A stretch of DNA of 64,000 bases from Capsicum annuum. Taxonomy: Eukaryota > Streptophyta > Magnoliopsida > Solanales > Solanaceae. The position numbers and the translations under genes were made by a program. The stretch is taken from positions 226,327,034-226,391,033 of the forward strand of contig NC_061117.1 of assembly GCF_002878395.1 (NCBI RefSeq), written 5' to 3'. The notes beneath the pieces were generated by a model, which did not search any database, was not told where the DNA came from, and saw only the letters and a list, made by a program, of their open reading frames with translations. Shown one piece after another: positions 12,365-25,975 of this stretch (position 1 is its first letter; the number at the start of each line of letters is the position of its first letter).

Positions 12365-12475
12365 GAAGCTGTTTGAACGGTAAACACTTCTCATTTTCAA
12401 TTCTAAGATTGTGAGTTCGAGTTATCAAGAAAAGCAAAAAAGGAGACAGCTCCTAGGAGGGGTTTAAAGAAAAAC
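12365..12475 (+). mobile_element. Au-like SINE, 5' (tRNA-related) fragment
   Basis: It contains 'tttgaacggtaaacacttct', then 'gattgtgagttcgagtta' (B-box-like GGTTCGA region) and 'agctcctaggagggg', matching the 5' half of Au-like SINEs. The 3' half is missing here. Confidence 0.45.
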
Positions 12476-14364
12476 AGAAGACCGTTCACTACTTTAAAAA
12501 AAAAAAAAAAAAAAAGGAAAGAATTAGCGACGAATAAATTCTATTATAGTTATACAATAAAACCCATCGGTAATTCTATTTTGGATTAACGACGAATTAG
12601 CGATGAGATAATGTAGGAACTAGGTACCCATAAGCTTCAAATGGCGATCCATTAGAGTTTCTATCTTCGTATAGCACCTTTAACGATGATTGCCTATATA
12701 TTACATAGGGAAAAAGAAGTGATGAAGTTCATATTTAATTCCATTTTTTTTTTAAGTTTAAAGCCGCAATATTTAATTGTTTATTAGAAGGATTCTAGAA
12801 AAACTTGATAAACAAACGGCTGATAAGATTCAAGCCATTTTCATCCAGCTACACAAGAGTTCAATAAGTGTTTAAAGTTTGGAAATGCATGTTTTTGTAT
12901 TTTATACCAAATTCCTTGAATTGTTTGAATACTTGCCTTTTCGTCTGATAGCAACATATTCAGTAATCGAGTTTTAAATAGTAACCACTATTATCTTTGG
13001 TAGTGGGAATTTGAATGTCATTCTTGCTAACTAATATCTGGTTTGTACCACCTACTAATGAAATACCAAGTGTCCTAAACGACAAATGTTTATTCAAACC
13101 TTCACGTGTGTCCACTCCAAAAGCATACACCTGTTAGCCCCATTTTTCTTCATATGTCTAAATCATAAGTCTCCTGAGATTTAATGCTTATGACGGCGAG
13201 CACGGGGCACTTAATATTGGACCTTTGAATTCTATCCTCAAAAGGAAAAAGCCGGTCCACTGAAGCTTTCGGTATGCACGGGACCTATAAAAGAGTGTGG
13301 GGTCTATAGAAGAGCTGAAGCATAAAAATTTATCGTTCACATTCTTATCTTACAATTTTACGAAGGAATATTTCCACTGCTTGAACCAATAACCTGTTTT
13401 GACTTCTATCCTCTCTAGGTAGAAAAAAAAAAACTATATGGATAGTATGTAATTTGAGGTGGAGGTGACAAGATTTAATTCATCTTTTTAGAGATTTGTT
13501 TAGCCTGTTCAAGTTTCAATGAGTTGATTATGGTATGCTTGTTGATTTGATCTAATGAATTGAACTCAAAATGACCCATCGGGATCAAACAGATCAAAGT
13601 TATTGGTCCATGTGTGAATAAAGTCCTTGGAACTTAATATTCCGATTGGTGTGAAGTTCTTTTGGATAAACGGTGCGAACTTAGCTCGAAGGGGACCATA
13701 TCATACCATGTTAATTAAGAGTATCTTTAAGTTGATTTAGCATAACACCTAATATCAGAGCCAATGGACTATCTTTACCCATAACTTGAAGACACATACA
13801 CATAAAAAGAAGCTTATGGACTTTAATGGCCATAGATACATATGATGAAGGTGAGATCCGGTTAGTATCTGGTTAAGCTCATAGGTGATGGGTCACGTGG
13901 AACTTAGTTCGAGGGAGAGCTTGTTCGGTTAGTGAACAAAGTTGTAGTTGAAAAGAAGAAAGCAACCCATAAAATGTAAGAATATTTTTATTTTTATTTA
14001 ACGCAAAATAAGGAAAATTGTTTAACAGTATAAAGTTCAGTGGGAATATGTCAAAGGATTCTAACCAACCCTGGATTGAGGTTGGATTTCCTAATAATAT
14101 TAGGAAACGGAAGGGAGAATTTGAAAATGAGAGAGAATTGTTAGGTTTATAGATAAATATACAATTAGGCCTGTCTCCATCATTCCAGCATCATTACACA
14201 TACGCAAGTCCAGAAGACTTTTGTGTGCATGCATCGGTTTGGCAGAGTACTAACCAAAGATTAAGCAAACATAATCATTGGTGTATTCAACTCAGTTTAA
14301 AATTACCACTTCCTACACATACGTATTAGTTCCTACTATCCTGTGTCAGATACTTTCCTTTTGA

Positions 14365-14478
14365 GCCGAGGGTCTATCGGAAACCTCTCTACCTCACAAA
14401 GGTAGAGGTACGATCTGGGTACATCTTATCCTATTCTCCCCAGACCCCCACTTGTGGGATTATACTGAGCATGTTGTT
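14365..14478 (+). mobile_element. Au-like SINE, 3' part
   Basis: Reads GAGCCGAGGGTCTATCGGAA, CCTCTCTACCT, 'ccccagacccccacttgtgg', 'gattatactgagcatgttgt'. These are the diagnostic 3' blocks of the family, on the plus strand. Confidence 0.75.
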
Positions 14479-15516
14479 GCCACACATACATATTAGTCTA
14501 TGGAAAAATATTTAAAAAGCAGAAAGGAGTAAGCAATGGTACCTTCTTACTTTTGCAAATATGTACACTTGATGCAACTCCCCAATATCCACAGAAAGTA
14601 CTCTTTAAAGATACTGCAAGTCATTTTCTCCAGCGAGTAAGCCTGCACTACATTCTGTTTAGCACCGGCAATCATGATAAATAATGCACTTAGTCAAAGT
14701 AATCTTATCCCAAATTGCTCATAACTAAACTTAAGAATTAAGCTTCAACTTCAGCCTTTACATAGAATAAAAAGGCAGCCCGATGCACGAAAAGCTCCCG
14801 CTATGGGCGGACTATCAACAGAAATATGTACACAGTACAAATAAATAAAAAAGAGGAGATTGAAAAGGCCAGCACACAAACCTGACATTTATTTTTACTA
14901 TTATAAGAATGAGTTTACCTGCAAGGAACTTGACATCACATTAAGGAAACAAGAATAACATATAAATATAAAATGTAATCAATGTGTAAGTAGCCTAGAG
15001 TTCATGTCATCGCGTATCATTTATATATTCTCCTTGAATACTTCATAGGAAAGTGGACACAACCGTCTAGCTTATATTATAGTACTCAACTTGTTAAAAC
15101 AAGGACAGTTTCTCATAAAATCATATATATCCCAAGTGAATAAAGGTCAATAAGATAATCATAAGAATACAGAGCGGTCAGAATTTGAAACCAATAAACA
15201 TCTACGTTAGCAATATGTTCGATAGATAAAAGACAGCAGTAGACAACTTGAGAACAAATGTGCAAAGAGAATCACTCAGCCAACACCTTGCAAATAAATA
15301 TCTACAAGTAAATAAATAAACAAGAAAGACAATTAGATATTATCATTCACCAATGTTCACCAACATCAAGTCTATTCACGCTACTGAAGGAAGTGAAGAG
15401 AAATATAATAAAGCTTCACCACAAAGACGCCCATGTAAATAGTTCCTTTCACGAGGACCCTGTCAATAGCTACACGGTATGTTGAATCACATTTTGGGGG
15501 ACTTGGGAAGATTTTT

Positions 15517-18500
15517 CTAATTTCTAATTTTCTTAGCTATGATAGCCATATTCCGCGGAGATAATACAGGATTAAATATCGGTAAGAGTCTCGCTTCCAG
15601 ATCATTCCCATACTCTTGGAGGAGCAATAACCGGTCAAGCAGTATAAGAGTTTCCAAAACGGGACCCAGGGCAGCACGAAGAGACCAATAAGGCCCTATT
15701 AACTCCTGCAGAAAGTTGATTACTTTATCAGAGAAGGAAAAGATTCTTGTTTTTTTCCAAAAAAAAAAAAAAATCTTCTTTTATGTTATTTATCAGGCCC
15801 CAAAAAGAATATAAGAAAGAACAGACATCTCTATACTATTTCGGCAAGAGAAACTCCCGAGTCCCAAGAATCTGACAGAACAATGATGCCATACATACTG
15901 TACAACCAACAGATCCCCATTCTTAAGAGAAAGCTACTAGATCAACTAATATACAATGAGGAGCTACTAGATCAACTAATATACAATGAGGCCACAATAT
16001 TGTGGAACTTCAGCTTATGAAGATACTTTTGACCTTTTAGAATCACATCAATTTAATAGATGCTGAGAAGAAATATCTTGATCACTTAAATCATCCAACT
16101 ATAATCTTCAAGAGGCAATATCATTTGGGCAAACCAATGACTTTCAAATTACGCAAATTGAAGACCTTTTCAATAAATTATGCATCAATTCTTGGCCAAC
16201 TGAAAATCAAACGAAAGCAGAGATAAGATACTGTTTTTTGTAATATCCTCTTAAAAGGTAAAGGAAAGAGAGCCAGCTTAGTCATCTTACACTATGCAGT
16301 CGGCAAATCACTTTGCTAACTACCCCAAAAAAATTGGTTTGTGGGTGAAGAACAAAGACCTACCTGGAGATGCCAAAAAACTATTTGCCATATACTTAGT
16401 GAAAGAGAATAGTATCATTACTCTTACTACGTATTTTACTGATAAAATATCCTTGCAACTTTTGCATGTCTTTAGCATTGACTCAACCACAGATCAAATA
16501 GGAGGACATCCACCTTCGGAGAAATTTTTCTTTGGTAGGAGACTATTTCAAGAGTAAGCAAAGGATCATATTATTCATAGAAGCAAAATGAAGCTTAGAT
16601 CATGCAACAACTAAGGGGGGAAATGAAAATTGCATTGAAATGACAAGATTAGCTCATCAACAAATCAAAAAAGAAAACAGACATCCAAATTATGAGAGTA
16701 GGACATAGAAGCACTTCGAGTGACAGATAAGAAAATGAGAACAGAGTTTGACAAGATCTCCAAAATTGCATTTGCATAGATTTACCACTAACAGTTTTTA
16801 GATACAGAAGACAAATAATAATGCTCCAAAGAGATTTTTTAAGAAACTATAAATAATAATATCATCAAAGATCTACTTACAGCATATGATTCAGACTCCC
16901 TCCAGACTGCACTGTAAGCTGTATCCCCCAAATGAGGGAGATGTAGGCGATCTAATCCAGACTCACAAAATTTTACAAATAGTGAGTATCTGTCCACAGC
17001 TCTAGACTCACTGCTTTTAGAATTCTGAATAGAAGAGTATTCATGATGAAACGCCACACCCTCCCGCGGTTCACCTGCATAGAAAGCGCTTAAGAGCTAT
17101 ATTCGTAATAGGTAGCCTTCACAGTTAAGCTACGACACTTGGGTGTATAAATGACACTTATGTTATTTCAATTGTTTAGGCGAATGATGTCATGTTTATA
17201 TCTTAAAGAAATGTTATCAAGTTGTTTATGTTTCTTATACATGCATGGAATGCATTCCAGTATGTCATGTTAGGTTTGGTTCACTCAATGGAAGTTTAAT
17301 GCATCGCGCGCCGGTTGCATCCTTCCAGATTTGACGCGTGACAATAACATGTGTACAGTTGCATAAAATGATGAAATCTACTAAGCTAGTCAAGAATATA
17401 TGACACATCTTATGAATAGATATTTGACATACATTCTGATGAATAAGTTATTCAGAAATTAGTACGAGATATACCTTATATGGCTTTACCTTGAATCCTA
17501 ATGAAATTGATCAATGGTATCCTTTACAAGTACTCACCAAATTCTGAAGGGCCCCCATGATGCAAATTAGACTCCAGGATCCTCTGATTCTGTTGGCGTC
17601 GTAAGGCTTTCCCTTGACGCCCTATTGTCGGGCTTTCTAGCAATATGTTCGGATAATGTCTGAAGAGAACCTTTACAATAAATGCAGGTTAGCAGGCTAT
17701 TGCACAGACTAAGCACACATTAAAACCACTGCTACTATTGGCAAAATGTTTCAATGAAAGGACTTATGGATAAGCCCAATGAAACCAATTTAAATAGTTG
17801 AGCAAAATAAACAGCACGTACCATCTGGAAAGCAGCACGGAATGCATGCAACTCAAAGTTATGAAGCCCTGCATGCTCACCCAAGCCTCTCCATCTATCA
17901 GCACTCTGATAAAGCAACTCAAGATCAGAATACAATTATAGTGAAAAGGTAGGCAGCTTTCGAGATGCAATGAATTTGAACTGTTAATTCAAGCAAGTTC
18001 TACCAGCAAGAGCCAACAAAGAATAGTATAATACTCATCTACCTGACAAGCTAGATCACGAGCACTTTTGTCAAGCATTACTCCAGCAAATTTAACACCT
18101 TGACTAACAGGAAAACCACAAGAAGAATCTGCTATGCCAGTGGCTTCCTCAGAAAGCAAGTTATAACAGCAACCAATGCTAATCACTGCCTTAGCTTTGT
18201 CACATTCCAAGAATGTCCTTAATTATAAGAAATATTGAGTCACACATCCCACAAATATCAAATCAGGAGGGACTATCATAACCTAAAACGATCCCCTAAA
18301 GCAAACTAAGATAAGAATAAGGCATTTAGTAAGAATTATTCACATAAAGCTTCTCAAAATATAATACTTAATATGATGGAAACATAAAACCCAGAACTTA
18401 TTCCAAATGTTATTTTAAGGTCTTAGAATGACAAAGGAGAATAGACATGGGATATCCGTCTTTCTGGACATAGTATTTTATGCAATAAAGAATGCAGTCG

Positions 18501-21500
18501 AACACCACTAACCATTATTTTTTGCAATAAAGAATGCAAGTCGAACACCACTAACCATTCAGACAAATGGAATAGCCCATGAACATTCATGGTGGCCTAG
18601 AGGCCTTTAGTAATTCAGTACCACCTCATGATACTTAGAAAGCAGCACAATTATACAATATGGTACCCACCTCAACATTGTCACTGAGAGGTCTCCACAA
18701 GCATGAAGTCCAGCAATAACCAAAGTAGAATCACTATAAGACAGAGAAGGTAGTATATCCTCAGCAAGTCGAGATGGCTGAGACACTGAACAGTTTTGGC
18801 TCAAATGTTGATTCCCTGTAAGGTCATTCTCTGCTGGGGAGTTACTCAAGGCCTTCAGTGTATCAGAAGACAGCACTCGGCATGTCACTGTCTTTGGCAC
18901 ACTAAACTCTCTCTGTTTGGTGCTGGAAAAAGGGAAATGGATTACGGAGAAGCATTCTGAAAGAGGAAGACCATTCAATAAAATGACACAAAATACTGAT
19001 GCCAACTAAATGTAACCATGAATCAGATTGACGTAGAACAATGAAGCAGAGGCATATTTTTGTCAACTGGACAATGAATGCTACCAAGTTTCTGCAATAC
19101 ATCAGCTTTTCAAAACGCCCCAACCAGTGTACATAATAAAAAGAATTTCATCCGTTACTGTTCATTAATCTCTTTAGAAAGGCTAAGGCAGTAATATTAG
19201 ACTCAACCTAGGTTCCTTTGGATGCCCGAAAATAAGGTGAGTAATGAGGAGGTGGAAATTACTGCTCACCATTGTTATTTATTGTGTAAAGTTCAACCAA
19301 TAACTCAAGTTGTAGCAGTTAAAAAGTTTATTTCCCTCTCTGAGGAAAAACAGAAGTTTAACTCCCTCTCCCTCAACGCAATGCAAGACTCTTAACTATA
19401 TCCAGTTTAGTTTCATTTCTTCTTAACCAAACATAAAACAAGTCAGATATAGTCCTTAACTTTCAATTTACGGCCAACATTTTCAGACCACTTTTTCAGT
19501 GTTATATAGGTTAATTATAACCTATTTCATATAATGATTTCATTAGCATAAGGAATATGTGCTTCATATATATGATAATTTCGACAAGTACGCGTTCTGA
19601 GACTACCTACCAATTTTTATGCATCTTAGATACATAGTGTTTTTTGATTCTCTCTGCACGTGCATCAGTTATCTTGCCGTGATGTGCACAAGCATCAATC
19701 GCAATTACAGAAAGCTGGTAGTCAAATGCAAGAACTTGTGCAAGATAACCCTACACCACATAAAGTCATAAACAGCCTAAGTAGGAGCAGAAAACAAGAA
19801 TACCAGATAACCCAGATGGTTATTTCTCTACAATCAAAAATACTATGATATTTCTTTTTGTTATTTTGATCAGGTAAGCTCAAAATTTCATTGATATTGC
19901 ATCCAGTAGATGCTGAAAATTACATCAGTGGACAAAACATGAGTTAGCTCTTTCACAATGAACCTTCCTGTATGCATTCTACCAAATTAACGAAGTCAAA
20001 ACATTCATAGAAACTATTGGCAATGTGAAGGTTACTCCAGTAGAAAAGGTTCGCAAGTCATTTAGTTTTCAGCTGAAGTGAAGTTCAGTTCAGAATTATT
20101 ACAACTTCAATTCTGTTTGGTATAATACTTGAATGAGTTGAGCTTAAATGGAGCGACATGAAGAATGAAACTTCAACCTGACGCCAAATTGCTTTGGAGT
20201 GTAGCATAATTGTTATTCGATTAAGAATTTACTAGAAAAAGTTATAGATTTTTTTTCAAGCCCATAATTGTACCTTAAAGCTGTCTGATGGTCAAATTAT
20301 TAACCATGGAATTGACACAAAAAAATATTTAAAAAATATTTAAAAAATATTAACTAGCCCTATATACAACTAACACAAAAGTCCTTTGTCATGTAGAGTC
20401 TACCTATGTATTGACTCGTCCTAAAAAAATGAATTAAGATAAATAAATTTGTAAGTTATAATAGTCCTAATATGCAGATACAGATACAGACATATATGTA
20501 TCCACACCAGAAGAGGCAGAATATATGAATTGCATAGGAGCAAGCCTGATATTGTACAAAGTAGAAGGGGCACACCTGTCCAGCACCAACATCAACAACT
20601 GTTCGGGCTCCAACTTGATCTGAGACTAAACTGACCAGCGCAGAAAGGGCTTCCACCTGCTTAGACAGTATTTTACCATTCTATCATTCAAGTTGAGAAA
20701 ATTAAACGCGTAGAAGGAATCTATATGGTTGTTTTTTTGAACTTAAGCTCAACATTTGGAAAAGCATTTAAAATCAGGAAAAAAACTCTTAAATCCTTTG
20801 ATTCACTTAATCAGAACTTCTAAAAATTTATTATGTTCTTTCATTCAGGTTGAGAAAACAAAACACTAAAAGGAATATGCATAAAAGCTCTATCACACAT
20901 AGATTCAATATTAGAAAAATATTCAGCAATCTCATATTTAGAGCAGAACATAGCTAGCAAGGGAGGACACTTCTCTGGAGTACCTAAAAGCTAATAGTAA
21001 AAGCTTGATGGTAAAAAAAAAGAAAAAAAAAAGTTTGCCTAAATGACCTTATATGAGCATGTAGGCATCTACAAATCAAAACTCGAAAGCAGAAAAGATA
21101 AAATACTGCTCCACAGATTTGTAGCCAACCAATTGAGCACAAAGATGAGTGTCTAAGAGGACTAAGCATAAAATTTCATGCCTTACTTCATGCTTTTTCT
21201 TATGATTCATGCCTTGAGCTAAAACATTACTTATTGACGTTATGTGCATTCCTGAAAGTTCCTGCAAGCAAACACAAAAAGTGAAATTAAAACCTGACTG
21301 CCTTATAAAATGGTCTTGAATGGTTGAAGAAAAACGAACTAATTAAAGGCAAAGAACATGAAAGGTATCACTATATCCGAGAGAGCATGAAACTACATAC
21401 GGAAGGGGTCTTCTAGCACCTTTCAAGAACTCATTACACTTAACCAAAAAATTATGCAAAATGAAGCAGCTACGCCAGTAGGTTCCTTAGTCTAGTTATA

Positions 21501-23250
21501 TAGATATCATAACCCAGAAGAGACAACAACTAACCAGATGCAATGCCACCAGTACAGAAAGCTATGGGTATGAAACTTCAAATGTATAATTAGAAAGGCT
21601 TTGAGGGTAATTCCATAGCTACCGTGTATCACAAATTTAGGAAAATTTACTTTATCATGAATCCATTGATGCTATATGACTTATTACTACTCCCCCTTTC
21701 GCACTTTATTCGTACATGGAGAGGGGCGGAAAGAGGAGAGAAATGGAATTTTATTTTTTATTTCACAAATGGGCATGCTTGATCATATATCTATATACGG
21801 ATAGATAGATCGACCGGTGGATTCGCACAAATTTAGGAAAAGAACGAGAATAAAAAAAATTACCTGAAAATCTGCCTGCTCACGTGAAAGAGAAAGAGAC
21901 CTCAGAGTAAGGATGAACTTCTTAAGTGAGCCAGGCCAGTGATCCTAACAACACAATGAACAAAGTCAATTAAAAAAGAAATTTAGGTTATCTTACTGTT
22001 GTAGATACTAGGTAATTGGGAGACAACAAATTTGTTCTTTTCACTTTTCCTTTTTTTTTTCCTTATAGTTCTGGATAGTTGACATTAAAACTAAAGTATT
22101 GGCAATCTTGTTATTTGAAAGGATTCCATCCAGCGAAGTGAATAGACACCAAACTACAAAAGTTATGGCTATGTTCAACTAAAGTACATTTGGTAGTTGG
22201 CAATCAATAATCGACAGCAGAAACAACAACGACTGCACCTTAATCCCCAACTAGCTGGGGTCAGCAATATCCCACTATCTATATGGCTACATTTGGATCC
22301 TAGCTGCTGATACTCAAGCCAATGAAACTTTTCTATTTGTGAGCACTTGCTACATTCAAGATAAGATCAGCTATCAGTAGTATGGGAAGAGAATATGCGC
22401 TATTACTGCTTGACCTTCAGTAATTACTTTTCGCAAAAAATATGCAGTTCCTCTTTCTGTAAGCAAAGCAGGCAATCAGCTAATGAACCTCTTAGTAGCT
22501 CTACACTCTTTATAACTCCAGCTAAGAAACACTAATTCAAACTAGAAATGCTCCATTAACAGGCAACAGAATAATTCATCTATATACACATGAAATTAAC
22601 AATATTAAGCGTAAAACTAGGAAGCATCAGAAAAAAAGAAAGAATATACTCTGTCCACTTTTACTTGTCCACTATACTAAAAATAGATGTCCACTTTTAC
22701 TTGTCCAATTTGGAAAATCGAGAGATAATCGATCTCTTAGTTCCTAACTTACTCATATTATTAAGTATAGTCATTCCCCAAAACATTGAACTTATTCAAC
22801 GAATGATATAGTAAAATTATCACTCTTTTTATTGCTCCTCCTAGTACATGCTAAGTTGATAATGAACAAGTAAAAATGGAAGGAGGTAGTACTCATAACT
22901 ACCCGAACAACACCAGAAGGAATTCGGAGAAGATTTTCAACCGGCTCCTTCCGTAAACAATCCATCCATTCTTCATCAACAGCTTCCCATAGTCTATCCT
23001 GCATATACTCCCAAAAATTTTCAAAGTTGTACACGTAATATACCAAAAAGCTAATACGCAAAGCATAAAAAATCGCAAAAACAGCTCAACTAAGCTTAGT
23101 TCAGAGATGAGCTGAATAGAAGACCTTGAAAAAGTTGACGACATGAGCATCTAAGAAATATCGATAAGGTGCAATCAATTTGACAATTGCATGAATCCAT
23201 TCTAGCGTTTCAGTCGCTGTATTGCAAGAATATTTGCACTCTTCGGACAT
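15517..23250 (-). CDS. METTL25/RRNAD1-family methyltransferase-like protein, 12 exons
   Basis: Predicted S-adenosylmethionine-dependent methyltransferase of the METTL25/RRNAD1 family. Animal METTL25B/RRNAD1 relatives are poorly characterised; METTL25 is linked to stress-granule or rRNA-type substrates only tentatively. Exons: 23125-23250, 22903-22998, 21864-21944, 21187-21261, 20576-20656, 19611-19750, 18671-18922, 18043-18217, 17822-17905, 17538-17670, 16881-17074 and 15517-15705. They sum to 1626 nt, or 541 residues plus stop, with every junction in phase and GT-AG. Visible motifs: SAM-binding motif I VVDVGAGQGYL (about 146-156), VIAIDA (about 168-173), LHACGDLS (about 272-279), IGCCYNLLSEE (about 298-308) and the family C-terminal signature VLSPRNMAIIAKK (about 526-538). 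Start: ATG at 23250, the first in-frame ATG (upstream in-frame codons are non-ATG). Apparently complete and intact. Several introns contain MITEs or small duplications. The substrate cannot be told from sequence. Confidence 0.9.
15932..15991. repeat. 30-bp tandem duplication in intron 11 of the METTL25-like gene
   Basis: AGCTACTAGATCAACTAATA plus the following bases to 'caatgag' occurs twice in direct succession with period 30 (starts 15932 and 15962). The copies are identical, so the duplication is recent. It lies between exon 11 and exon 12 and does not touch a splice site. Confidence 0.85.
18481..18561. repeat. short tandem duplication in intron 7 of the METTL25-like gene
   Basis: The segment 'gcaataaagaatgca' followed by 'gtcgaacaccactaaccatt' occurs twice, separated by a few T-rich bases (period about 43). 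The second copy has one extra base. It is intronic and non-coding. Confidence 0.75.
22649..22889. mobile_element. Stowaway-like MITE beside a splice donor
   Basis: Left end CTCTGTCCACTTTTACTTGT, right end the inverse of CTACCTCCTTCCATTTTTAC, flanked by TA (22647-22648, 22890-22891). It lies in intron 2 of the METTL25-like gene and starts only 14 nt downstream of the exon 2 splice donor (22902). Confidence 0.75.
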
Positions 23251-23616
23251 TGAATGGGGAGATTTGCAGCTCTCCCGCCACAATTACCGTACAGAGAAGA
23301 ATGCTGGTGAAATCAGTCCAAGCTCAATATATGGGTCGGGTCGGGTCGGGTCGTAAGGCTATGAGCCCAAATACTTTGAACTGGGCTTGTCCAGAATGAA
23401 GATATGGCCCATTTGGATCGGAGTCCCCTTAATACTAACTGCATTCGGAAACTTTTTTTTAAGTGAAATTTCATTGGAGGTTGAATTCTTACAAGGGAAA
23501 TGGCTCAAATATTTCATCAAACTATTGAAAATGGTTTATCTATATTATTTGTTATAATTTTAGCTCATCTATACCACTGTCAATGAAAGTTTGGTCCATT
23601 TATGTCATTGCCGTTA

Positions 23617-23862
23617 TAGAAAGGTCCATTCTTGCCAATATTTCGTTACGGTGATTTTTGCAAAATCATTTTTGTCACGTGGTCTCTTATTAGAGGTCTA
23701 CATTACCAAATTCATATCAACTAATATTACTTAAAATCAAAATAAAAAATCATACCCATTAATGTTTGAATTTGGTAATGTTGACCTCTAATAAAAGGTC
23801 ACGTAACAAAAATGATTTTGCAAAAATCACCATTACAAAATAATGGCACAAATAAACCTTTC
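23617..23862. mobile_element. long-hairpin MITE upstream of the METTL25-like gene
   Basis: Two arms of about 95 bp are near-perfect inverse copies. The left arm (23617-23713) includes GATTTTTGCAAAATCATTTT and GGTCTACATTACCAAATTCA, and the right arm (23767-23862) includes their complements. The spacer is about 55 bp. Flanking sequence at 23500-23616 ('gctcatctataccactgtca') may belong to the same element. There is no coding capacity. Confidence 0.75.
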
Positions 23863-25796
23863 TGTAATGATCATGGGATATCCTTACGTATCACATCTGG
23901 TGTACCAAACGACCTCTTAAAGTCTACTAGTAATACTCATTTCCTGTTCAATATTTGATACTCATATTCGATCAGGAAGTTCCATATTTGAAGTATAAAG
24001 CTCCCAAATAAAGATAATTTCAATAATCAGAACTCAAACTCGAGATTTACTCCTTTTAGTAGGTGAAATTGTTAGGAAGGAATGTCTATCCTTCCACCAA
24101 ACTCTTGTTGATTATAAAAGTGGCATCTTGATTGGGGACAGATTAAAACTCATTGGGTAATACCCCCATGAAAAGAAAAAAAAAGTAAGAAAAACCATCA
24201 AAATCATATGCATAGCTAGGAGACATAAGAGTACTTTCAAGTTACAACTCATATCAACAGCACAGAGTCTAGTAGGGTAAAATTGATAAGATCAATTTAG
24301 GCAACTTTAAAGCTGCATACTACTATGTAGTATGTACTACCATACAAATTATATGTATATATATAAAAGTTGTCTATATATTATCTCTTTTCTTCAACAA
24401 ATATAACTTATTCGCTGACGAATGGAGCAAACTCTGTTGTCAGTTCTCTATCGTTTAGTGTGCTGACAAAAGAACGAAGAATTAGTGTCACGACTATCGA
24501 CTATGTGATACCTTGAAAAAAAAAAAAAAAAAAACTTATTCACTGTCTACTACTTTTTCAATTCACTATCACCCAACTGACTAGTTGTACATCACTCTTA
24601 AAGCTTCCTTTCCTTTTCTTATTATTTACATTTTTAAATCAAGAGAGGCAGATTTTTCTGTTCGATAAAAATACGCTAGGTATTATTATGAGATATTATT
24701 TGCTTCAGATCAAGTTTTACATTTTTTCGAAAAAGTTTCATAGCTCCTAATCTTTTCAACTATCAACACGAGACCATGTGTGCACTAATAATATTGTCTC
24801 CCTTGAACTAATTCCATCAATTAATGTGATGTCTTTTTTTTTGAATTAAGTTCCACGTACTACAATCCACGAGTCAAATTTCGAGATTAATTATTATGTA
24901 TCACCCCACGTGATCGAGCAGAACTAGCACCTTCTTGTGTGTGCACATCTCCGAGCTAGCTACCTTTGACAATCAATCGAGCCCCATGCCATCACCTAGA
25001 CATCTCCAAATTATTACTATTTGGAATAAGATATGTATAAGCAAAAGCACAAGGAACAACAATATAATATAAAAAAAAAACTAGATAGAGTGTACACGAA
25101 CGTTATCCCTAAAAAAAACATAGCATCAATTTATGAAAGAGCCCTCAGCACAGGGAAAGTTCAAAATGAATTACTGGTTGTTTGTCTTGTTTGAAATTTT
25201 GTTTGTTGGGATTATTGAGAGACATAACAGGAGATGCATTTGCCTTGTTATCTGTTCACTACTATTCATGTTGTTAGTATAGTACAGTGTGTAGTAGGAC
25301 TGTTAGCTGAATGAGTTAGCTAGCAACAGCACTTTGTCGTTTACATCAACTCACACTTTTGAAAACCCTTTCATATTCCTATATACACACTTACCATTCT
25401 GGACATCACCAGTCACTTCTCTATCAAATTTCCTCTCCCTTTACCTACCCATCTATACTATAGTATATTCTGTATTATTAATACCTGAAAAATCCATCGA
25501 ATTAGTGCTAAAAAGCATGTTTATATTAATATGATTAAAGACACTTTTATTTCTGTTAAAAAAAAAAATAGAAATTATGTAATTCATCTTATTTTTAATA
25601 CATCAACCAAACATTGAATAAAAAAAATACAAGCATTACTAATACAAATATTACTAATATACATAAGACATCATGCAAAGAGATTTAATTATACGTAGCT
25701 TAGCGCGATGCACAATTTCAGTCATTCTTCCTCTATGGTGTCCACATGAATTAGCAAAATAGGGATGAATGTTAAATTTTGGTCTCAGTCAATTTT

Positions 25797-25975
25797 TTTT
25801 TTGTTTCTCATCCGGTGTTCGATACCCGCATTAGAGTCCGACTAATTCGAATTCGCACCTGGTAGGGCTCCATTCGGGGGCTCCCAACAGAGCTTTCACC
25901 ATGTCCAAGGTCGAACCTTCGACCTCTGATTAAGGGTGAAACAGCTTCATATGTTGCACCACAACTCATGTTGGT
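25797..25975 (-). mobile_element. TS-like SINE in reverse orientation
   Basis: Read on the minus strand: a head with GTGGTGCAACATATGAAGCT, a B box GGTTCGACCTTGG, a body with CCCCCGAATGGAGCCC and 'ttagtcggactctaatgcgg', then a poly-A tail (poly-T at 25792-25802 on plus). Flanking imperfect direct repeats begin GGTCTC (about 25781 and 25976). It is a divergent relative of the copy at 5795. Confidence 0.7.

Larger units (their letters stand above)
3793..15516. other. gene-free, repeat-rich intergenic region
   Basis: No open frame here shows conserved protein features. The region is very AT-rich. It holds the listed MITEs, SINEs, tandem repeats, a (TA)n tract at 11677-11702 and a poly-G tract near 11887-11903. 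The open frames at 5641-6099 and 6284-6511 overlap or flank the TS SINE and look non-coding. Confidence 0.7.

Noticed and set aside
13600..13800. Primer-binding-like 'atatcagagccaatgg' near 13750
   Set aside because: It resembles a tRNA-Met primer site of LTR retrotransposons, but no paired LTR or gag/pol sequence was seen nearby.
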